Source of the DNA: Hevea brasiliensis
Taxonomy: Eukaryota; Streptophyta; Magnoliopsida; Malpighiales; Euphorbiaceae
Direction: 5' to 3'
Length of the DNA stretch: 64,000 nucleotides
Assembly: GCF_030052815.1 (NCBI RefSeq)
Contig: NC_079504.1
Span: forward strand, 45,290,363 to 45,354,362
Both the position numbers and the translations under genes were made by a program. This document shows positions 57,061 through 64,000 of this stretch, piece by piece. Within the stretch, counting starts at the first letter, position 1. Every line of letters begins with the position of its first letter. Below the pieces are notes generated by a model that worked only from the letters and a program-made list of their open reading frames with translations, did not search any database and was not told where the DNA came from.

Positions 57061-57494
57061 CAATTTACTTTTATTTAAAAATTTTTAAAATGTGTTCTCA
57101 ATATAAATTTAATTTCTTGTTTCCTTTATAAATAATTATTATCTTTATAAAATATTAATTATTATAACATAAATATTCTTACATTATGTTATAATTATAA
57201 TTAGTATTATAAAAATACATATTCAAATATAATGTTTAAAAAATATTGGCTATAATAGTACACATTAAAAAAAATGCCAAGTAAATATATGATTTGACTA
57301 AAGATATATTATTAAATTTATATATTTACAAAACTTTTATTAATAAAAATTTAAATTTTATTTTAATTATAATTTATTTATGAGATGAAAAGTAAAAATC
57401 CTACGTAGTGTTGCTATTTTCTTTTTTATTTATGACATAAAAAATTAAAAGCTATATTTAATTTTATAAAAGTTTTGTTTCGTATTTTTATATA

Positions 57495-57620
57495 ATTGTA
57501 AAATTATTACTGATTAATTATTTATTAATCAGTAATAATATTAGCGCAGGAAACTACATGTAGAAGAATTCCTATGTTCTATACAAAATCCTATAAACTA
57601 AATAATTCACTGAGAAATTA
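57495..57620. repeat. Dispersed AT-rich repeat, second copy
   Basis: See 56938-57060. It contains AAAATCCTATAAACTAAATA followed by ATTCACTGAGAAATTAAACA. Confidence 0.6.
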
Positions 57621-59077
57621 AACAATCAATTGAGTTTTATTTCTTAATAGAAATTTTAATTTAGTGTTTCTCATACAAATAATTATAATATAATAAAATT
57701 TTAGTTTTAATCCCATAAATATTCTTAAAAAAATATTATAATTGTAAAAATTTAGATTTTATTTTAATTATAATTTGTTTAGATTTTATATTATTTAATA
57801 ATTTTTTTTGGAAAATTTTTAAAATTTCATCATATTTAATAAAATTTTATAATTTTATTTTCCTATCTAAAAATTGAATTCACATGTTAACTTATTAAAC
57901 TAGTATTAAAGTGTGTTTTAAATACACGCAAGATTAAGATTTCAAACTCTCATAATTTCTTTTTGTTTTTTTTTTTTGTCTAATTTTGAATTTTTTTAAA
58001 TTTAAATATATTATAATATCCTTCTATATCTATTTTACAATCTATAGAAGATTAATTTTTCAAGGCTCGTGTTAGCCCATCCGAACAATACATTTCAAAT
58101 ATCAAACTTGAGTTCTTTTTTTAAAAGCATAATAAATCTTAATACCACTAAATATTTATTGGTATAATTTCAATCTCTTTAAAATTCTTGAAATCTAAAA
58201 GTAAAATAACTTTAATATTTCTTAAGTTTTGAAATATTATATAATTTAGACTTTTATTACACATTAATTAATATTTTCATTTTTAGGATGATAAAATAAT
58301 TTGATTTGAAAATAAAAATATTATTAAAAAAATTATGAAATGAAAATGGTAAAAATCATTTAATTCAATTTTTAAAAAATAAAAGTAATTATAAATTTTG
58401 CTAAACATAAATAAATCTTTTCTAAATTTTTTTTATTGTATATTTAATAATATTTTATATTATTTATTAATATAGCAATGTATCTTATCACTTTTTAGAT
58501 TTGACTACTAGATACAAATATTCAATACTTAAAACTTACAGAAACGAGGAATATTATTTATGACCTTTTTGGATAACTAAATTACATGGGAGAGCCATAA
58601 CAACTACGACTTGATAACTCCAACATCATCTTCAATCTTAGTCATAAAAATCTTCTTCTCTTAACCTCGTTAATCTCACTTTTTTATCCTGATCACCTTC
58701 TTGTAGAAAAATCTTAGCATAAAAAAAAAAAACCATGTAGAAATTTTTCATATTCCTAAAGGTGCTCAAGTAAAAGAATATGGCTCCGTTTGCTTCAAAA
58801 AGAAGAAAAAAAAAACCATGAATATGTTTCATTCCTTTTTTGAATGTTTGGATACTTATTTTTTCTATTTTCATTCTCACAAGTAAGGACCCTGATTCTC
58901 ATAATTAAGGGAATCATCATTCCCTTTTTCAACTAAGGAATCAAAATACGGGAATGAAAATGGTTATTTTGTTAAAGGCTAAATGCGTAATTTCACCTAT
59001 ATAGTTATTGATATATTTTAGAAACACATCCCTGAACCTAGTGCAGCCCAGATAAAATGCCCATCACTTTTGTCTGT

Positions 59078-59175
59078 AATATTTGATAAGTTTTGAAAAT
59101 GGAACATGTAGTTTTTTTGCAAATTCTGCGATTTGAGATAATGTCATGGAAGGATTACTACACCTAGGAGGCAAA
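59078..59175 (-). repeat. Inverted copy of a downstream viral segment, left arm
   Basis: The reverse complement of 62205-62294 with small differences (shared core GCAAATTxTGCGATTTGAGA, then GTCATGGAA). This piece of viral sequence is turned around relative to the rest of the block, so the left end of the integration is rearranged. Confidence 0.8.
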
Positions 59176-59420
59176 GATATTATTTGCTGAATGGATACAA
59201 TGATGTCAATTTGAAACATACTTATATTGCCTTTTTGCCAGACAGGATTATGATGAATCCAACAATCTTACCAGATGAAGCATGGATACCGCACACAGAA
59301 TTTTTCAAAGCTGCAAATGGAACCCTCAATTCCCATTCCATTGTTACATATCCATATCTTACCATCCAAGTATGATAAGTCAATTCCTATCATTGGATTC
59401 TTTGATATTGGTGCTCCTAT
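59170..59420 (+). pseudogene. Scrambled duplicate of viral coat and protease segments
   Basis: 59170-59243 duplicates 59594-59667 (coat region, LNGYNDVNL). 59246-59316 duplicates 60370-60440 (protease, later part: LPDEAWIPHTEFFKAA). 59318-59415 duplicates 60272-60365 (protease, earlier part with FFDIGA). The last two are in reversed order compared with the main copy. This records a local rearrangement rather than a gene. Confidence 0.75.
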
Positions 59421-59499
59421 TGTTGACCATAATTCTTTCTTTCCACCTTTTGATTATAATCCATTTTCCTCTTTCTACCCACATTCCACTTACTAACCA

Positions 59500-60150
59500 T
59501 ACTACCATTCAATGCCTTTTGCACAAACACCAGATCAGAAGTGTTGTTCTTTGAAATGGAAAGACATTGAATTCCACTACCAACGGATGTCCCAAAGATA
59601 TTATATACTGAATGGTTACAATGATGTCAATCTGAGATATACATGTATTGCCTTTTTGCCAGAACAATTATAACTTGAACTACAAAGATCTATCTTGGCA
59701 ACCCGCAAAGATATGGCTCAGATCACACTTGGAGAGGTACACCAAACGACCTTAGCTGCCCTTGAAAAGATGTGTAACCAGCAGCGTTTCTTTGGTGATA
59801 TGCTCAACAATAGCAAATCTCTACAAAAGGTGTGCAAGAAATCCCATCTAGCAATCAAGTGCAAGGATAAGAATTGCACTTGCAAAAATAAAAAGAAGTC
59901 ACATTAGAAGCATTATAAGGTTAGTGGAAGCAAGCATTGAAGGAAAAAGAAACCTCTTCGATTTAAAAAAAAAAAAAGTCAATTCGCAGGAGTTCAAGGC
60001 AGATAGATGTTTATCTGTGGAAAGAAATGACACTTTTCTAAAGATTGTCCTCTAAAACCCAAACAGGCAGCAATGTTAATTCAACAGATTCACCAAAGTT
60101 TGCACTTGGATCTTGAAGGAGTTGACATTGAATCTTTGTTCTCAAAATAA
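59500..60150 (+). pseudogene. Viral coat-protein region with basic and zinc-finger remnant
   Basis: 59695-59907 encodes ATRKDMAQITLGEVHQTTLA, then a Lys/Cys-rich stretch. Beyond it comes a basic run and a degraded zinc finger at about 60008-60050 (FICGKK, stop, HFSKDCP), in which the first Cys of the CCHC pattern is not in frame. In caulimovirids this knuckle binds RNA during packaging. A short acidic stretch (SSDEDMLLDDDG, about 60194-60229) follows. Several stops interrupt the frame. Confidence 0.65.
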
Positions 60151-60249
60151 GAAGCTGATGCAGACGCTGTCTTTGCTTTAGAAGCAATCTCCTCTGATGA
60201 AGATATGCTCTTAGATGATGATGGCTTTGAACAGCTTACTATTGGCTCT

Positions 60250-60670
60250 CTTCAGTTATGTCACTCAGCACGACTGTCTCCATTCCATTGGTACACATCC
60301 ATATCTTACCATCCAAGTATGACAGGCCAATTCCTATCATTGAATTTTTTGATATTGGTGCTCACAAAAGTATGATGAATTCAGTAATCTTACTAGATGA
60401 GGCATGGATACCGCACACAAAATTTTTCAAAGCTGCAGACGAAAAGGAATTCAAAATAAACCTCATCACCAAAAAGCTCATCAGAATACAATTTTTAAAG
60501 TCATTGGTACAGACTTGCCTGACAAAGATTTGCTAATTGGTTTTGATGTTTATCAAAAGACTCAGAAGCTTCACACACTTCCTACAAGCTTGAAACATAA
60601 AATATTTTTTAAGCCTTTCACTACTATCCCTAGGATGTTCTCTTTATCTGAAGCATCAGAAGACTTTTAA
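60250..60670 (+). pseudogene. Viral aspartic protease remnant
   Basis: 60258-60536 encodes IPIIEFFDIGAHKSMMNS, where DIGA stands at the DTGA-type active site (Thr to Ile), then EAWIPHTKFFKAADEK. 60404-60670, one frame over, continues with DLPDKDLLIGFDVYQKTQKL and PFTTIPRMFSLSEASED. The protease would cleave the viral polyprotein. The frameshift near 60500 and the changed active-site residue indicate loss of function. Confidence 0.75.
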
Positions 60671-61480
60671 CAATATAGGGATCTCCTTATGCCCTCTTGT
60701 GTTGATTCTCATGCTAATTTCCTTCATCTAATGCCTCTATGGAAAAATCAGAATTTCTTTATTAAGCTCCTCTTCAAACTTAATGAAGACATCAATCCCA
60801 CAAAAACAACCCATTCGAATATGACTTTATCAGACCTTCGGCTAGCTCAACAAGAATGCCAACAACTACTCTAACAAGGTCTTGTTGAACCCACTAATTC
60901 AGGATGGGCTTGTCAAGCATTTTGTATTGAAAAGAGGTCAGAAAAGCTCAGGGGGAAAAAGAGTTGATTACAAGCCCTTGAATCATTTCATAATGGATGA
61001 TAAATTCCCACTTTCAAAGATTAGCTCTCTGTTTACTCATTTATAAGAAGCCCATATCTTCTCAAAATTTGATCTTAAAGCTAGATTTTGGCAACTAAGA
61101 ATTGATCCAGTAGAAAGATATAAAACAGCCATCTGCATTCCAAATGCTCAACACTAGTGGAGTGTCATACCTTTTGGGCTTAAGGTAGCCTCATCACTAT
61201 TTCAAAAGGCCATGGTTCGAATCTTTGAACCTATCCTCTATAATGCTCTAATTTATATTAATGACATCTTATTATTCTTAAAGGATATCTCGGCCCATAA
61301 GCAACTCTTGACCTAATTTCATTCTTTAGTCCAATAATATGGGATCCATAAGCAACTCTTAACTCAATTTCATTCTCTGGTCCAACAATATGGGATAATG
61401 CTGTTAGAAGAGAAAAGTAATTTGGCCCACACCAACATTAAATTTCTGAGCATGAATTTGAAAATGAGAGATACCAACCC
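60671..61480 (+). pseudogene. Viral reverse transcriptase remnant
   Basis: 60689-60874 encodes MPLWKNQNFFIKLLFKLNED, then NMTLSDLRLAQQECQQLL and a TAA. Degraded palm sequence follows, with the YxDD box at 61254-61265 reading YIND: the first catalytic Asp is Asn. A 51-bp tandem duplication (61295-61396) falls just after it. Polymerase activity is therefore excluded. Confidence 0.75.
61295..61396. repeat. 51-bp tandem duplication in the viral polymerase remnant
   Basis: CCATAAGCAACTCTTGACCT at 61295 recurs as CCATAAGCAACTCTTAACTC at 61346. Each unit ends at AATATGGGAT. The length is a multiple of three. Confidence 0.85.
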
Positions 61481-62000
61481 GGTTCACACATAAGAATTGC
61501 TCAAATTTTAAGATACAAATCTCACTATCAAGCAAATTCAACAATTTCTTATAATCATCAATTATCTAAGAGATTTTATCCCATGTGCCCAGATACACCA
61601 GTCAGTTGTCCAAGATGCTAAAGAAAGAGACCCCCCTTTAGAGCATTGAGCAGACTACAACTGTCAGAAATTTAAAAAAAGTGACACAAAATCCTCCACC
61701 ATTCTAGATCCCTAGTATGGGAAAAAGAATCCAGTAGATTGATGCCAGTGATGAATACTAGGGTACTGTTCTACTCGAAGAAATCAATAGGAAGACAAAT
61801 TTATGGTCATGCAAGCGAACAATTCAAAAAATCTGAGAAACACTATTATATGATCTACAAGGAGATTTTAGCCATTAAGAATCGGATCAAAAAATTTAAA
61901 TTTCATCTCACTCGACACTGCTTCATGATAGTAATGGTTAATTCATCCTTTCTAAAGATACTTCATTTCAAAAACAAGACTCTTCCAGAATGCTAACTAT
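61480..62000 (+). pseudogene. Viral RNase H remnant
   Basis: At about 61737 the frame reads IDASDEY with the RNase H Asp and then TAG. 61739-61996, in another frame, has YKEILAIKNRIKKFKFHL and TRHCFMIVMVN. At least three stops and two frame changes are needed to follow it. Confidence 0.7.
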
Positions 62001-62079
62001 TAAGACTCAAGAGTTGGTTTGATAAGTATTACTATACTATCTAACATATAAAAGGGGATTCATCCTTATCCCTGACCTC

Positions 62080-63020
62080 CTCATCAGACCTCTAAATATC
62101 TCTCTCCTTACTTCTTTCAAAACAATTCCACTCATCTACATGGCTGGCTCTTCTAGCTCTTCTCAATCTTAAATTCCTTAATTCTTCATCCCTGCAATAG
62201 AGAACTTTCCTCCTGGATGTAATTTTTCCATGACATCTCAAATCGCAAAATTTGCAAAAATCACATGTTCTATTTTCAGAACTTATCAAATATTCTCAAA
62301 TAGCACAAAGATAGTCATAATCAGTCCCGTTCGGATGCCCCATTCCTCATAGTCTTTTGCTTGAATCCTTCAAATGAATTACTACTTGAAGAAAAATTAT
62401 TCCTATAGTGCATGATGACCCTTTATGCAGTAGGTTTTGAACTTTCCACTATTCCAATGTACTATTTTCTGAATGACAAGAGCAACCAAAAAAAGGTCAT
62501 ATGGAATTTCCTCAAATGGTTCAAATCTATCTCTTAATGGTGCAGAAATTTGAAAAAGATTATTAATCATTATGGTCTATGGCATCTCTCACCAGAAGAT
62601 GGAAAGCAATTCTGTTCATTATTCATAAAGCATCACCCTTTCTTTAGGAATCCTAAAGGGATACTCTGGACACAAAACATAGTTTATGAATGGAAGACCT
62701 ACTTCATGTCCATCACTACCAAGCCCACTTCTACTCCACTTAGAAAAGAGATAAATACCTACCTCCATGAGCTCAATCATTTTATCCCTAGGACCCAGAT
62801 TTTGTAATCAACCTCCATAAGCCTAAAAGCAAAACCCGAAGACATTCTATATTACACCTCAACCATCTAGCAAGATTCTCAAGACCCTAGTGACAAGGTT
62901 ATTGACATTAAGCCTTTGAACAAAGGTGAAAAATCCTGGAAAGAAGACCTTTTCAGTAAGGAAATAGACTCAGATGATTCAGACTACTGCAATTATAGTT
63001 TGAGTCCCAATCAGAACTCC
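62080..63020 (+). pseudogene. Viral downstream open-frame remnant, function unknown
   Basis: The best frame is 62550-62807 (KKIINHYGLWHLSPEDGKQF, KGILWTQNIVYEWKTYF). Several caulimovirids have a further protein after the polymerase, but I do not recognise this one. Part of it (62205-62294) is present inverted at 59078-59175. Confidence 0.4.
62205..62294 (+). repeat. Inverted repeat, right arm (partner of 59078-59175)
   Basis: About 90 bp, reverse-complementary to the left end of the viral block. Confidence 0.8.
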
Positions 63021-63085
63021 TTTTGACTAAAAAGGATGCTTACTACCCCACAAAGTCCAAATTAGAGTTGGATCTCATCAGTGTG

Positions 63086-63170
63086 TACTATGCTTATCTG
63101 TATTGTTTACATGGGTTTGTCTATACTATGCTTATTTATATCGTTCACATGGGTCTACTAAATTTGTCTA
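63086..63170. repeat. 38-bp direct repeat upstream of the viral TATA box
   Basis: TACTATGCTTATCTGTATTG (63086) and TACTATGCTTATTTATATCG (63124), each followed by TTxACATGGGT. The two units are imperfect. Confidence 0.75.
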
Positions 63171-63290
63171 TATCGATAGGATTGGTTGTACTATAGCATC
63201 ACATGCAATATTCTATCATAAACCCAGATTGACAATTATTGCTCTATAGCTTTTGTGTATTACTATTTAAGTTTTATCTTTCTTTTCTCT

Positions 63291-63306
63291 TCCCTTTATA
63301 AAAGGA
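63291..63306 (+). promoter_or_regulatory. Pararetrovirus-type core promoter (TATA box)
   Basis: TCCCTTTATAAAAGGAAGG places a TATA box between CCCTT and AAGGAAGG, the arrangement seen in caulimovirid pregenomic RNA promoters such as the CaMV 35S. It follows the 3' end of the coding remnants and precedes a long non-coding leader, as it would in a virus. Confidence 0.6.
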
Positions 63307-63865
63307 AGGCGATTATATCAGTTTGGGGATAGAACCAATTAATAAGAATTCCACCGCTTTTTTTCATTTATGACTTTCTAAAAATCCCTCTCTTCTAAAA
63401 GTCTTAAACCTCTCTTATATTCATATAATCTTCCATTAAAAAATACAAGTATGCTATGTACTTGCCTTTAAATTGAGGACCCTGTGCATCAACAAGTGTT
63501 AGTTCATTGATCATTTGTTATGATCCTCTTAATCTTGATTTTATAACAATATAAAAGGAAAACACCTCAAAATTTATTTAGCCATGATGGCTTATTGTAT
63601 CTCAATATTGCGTAAGTATTATTATCTCTCTATAGGTTAAGGGGCTCTCGGCCAACGTTGGTAGAAGATCTTAATTATTTTTTTTCCAGGAGGGATACAC
63701 GGATATGAGTTATGGTGAAAGATGGGTAGGGGAGACTTTGTTAATCATGAGTTGCTAAATACCTACAATTGTGTTTACCACAATTATCGAACCTTCTTCA
63801 TATAGCCTAGTTAATGTTACTTTTTTTTCCTTCTTTGCCATCTTCTTATAGACGTACCTTAGCCT
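63307..63865 (+). other. Viral leader-like non-coding region
   Basis: Sequence between the promoter-like segment and the open frame at the edge. No coding pattern is recognised. It contains several short upstream ATGs, as caulimovirid leaders do. Confidence 0.4.
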
Positions 63866-63873
63866 CTTAAATA

Positions 63874-64000
63874 GACAACCTTGTTGAAATTTCTCATATA
63901 CCAGATAGTGCACAGGTTGAAAAATCTCCTCTTCCTCTCCTTAGTTCTCACAACATCTATAGACGTTCTAGATCATTTACTAGAAGCATCGGAACTCTTA
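63874..64000 (+). pseudogene. Open frame at the window edge, possible start of the next viral ORF
   Basis: After a TAA the frame is open to the last base (IDNLVEISHIPDSAQVEKSP, RRSRSFTRSIGT). In position it corresponds to the first viral frame after the leader. Too little is present to identify it, and it continues outside the window. Confidence 0.35.

Larger units (their letters stand above)
56823..59077. other. Very AT-rich intergenic DNA
   Basis: No gene seen. An approximately 125-bp segment is present twice (56938-57060 and 57495-57620), with a further partial copy at 55110-55147. Confidence 0.6.
59078..64000 (+). mobile_element. Endogenous pararetrovirus (Caulimoviridae), rearranged and inactive
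   Basis: A block of plant DNA-virus sequence integrated in the genome. On the + strand the order is: scrambled fragments (59078-59420), coat-protein region with zinc-finger remnant (59500-60150), aspartic protease (60250-60670), reverse transcriptase (60671-61480), RNase H (61480-62000), a downstream open-frame remnant (62080-63020), a promoter-like segment (63086-63310), a leader and the start of another open frame at the window edge. The protease-RT-RNase H order with no integrase and no LTRs separates it from the retrotransposons. Stops, frameshifts, a changed catalytic Asp and internal rearrangements make it non-infectious. The genus was not assigned. Confidence 0.8.

Noticed and set aside
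58638..58880. 80-codon frame on the - strand, Phe-rich
   Set aside because: T/A-rich intergenic DNA, no motif, no promoter or homologous segment recognised.

Overview
The window is plant nuclear DNA, most likely from a eudicot. It is AT-rich and gene-poor, and it holds nested LTR retrotransposons primed by initiator tRNA-Met, a plant-type LINE tail and remnants of a plant pararetrovirus. The species cannot be told from the sequence alone. Only one gene looks intact: a small PADRE/DUF4228-like gene at 53611-54084 (+).

Layout. (1) 1-5340: a decayed plant bromodomain gene on the + strand. Its exon-intron structure is still readable, but it carries frameshifts and stop codons. (2) 6378-52001: one Ty1/copia element (element A, - strand) bounded by a perfect 5-bp target duplication, ATAAC. 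Four later insertions inflate it to 45.6 kb: B (6858-16568, Ty3/gypsy chromovirus, duplication TGAGA) in its left LTR; C (18495-22951, a chimaeric element ending in inverted copies of a 151-bp TRIM-type LTR, duplication AACCA) in its RNase H coding region; D (27613-38576, Tat/Ogre-like gypsy with 2.96-kb LTRs, imperfect duplication ATTGC/ATTCC) in its leader; and E (39615-50735, chromovirus with 3.1-kb LTRs, duplication ATTTA) in its right LTR. A, B, D, E and the gag part of C all read on the - strand. Removing the insertions restores two LTRs of about 2.11 kb for A. (3) 52007-53562: AT-rich DNA with a small inverted-repeat (MITE-like) element. (4) 53563-54084: the PADRE-like gene with a TATA box. 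(5) 55431-56810: a 5'-truncated LINE flanked by a 12-bp target duplication. (6) 59078-64000: a rearranged, inactivated endogenous pararetrovirus (Caulimoviridae) with coat/zinc-finger, protease, reverse transcriptase and RNase H remnants and a pregenomic-type promoter, running off the window end.

All mobile-element polyproteins here are broken by stops or frameshifts. The least expected structures are the inverted-ended chimaera C, a 75-bp GT-AG intron-like insertion exactly inside the integrase frame of E, and the scrambled block with a long inverted repeat in the pararetrovirus. Coordinates of LTRs and target duplications were read directly from the sequence. Family names rest on recognised protein motifs, without database searches.
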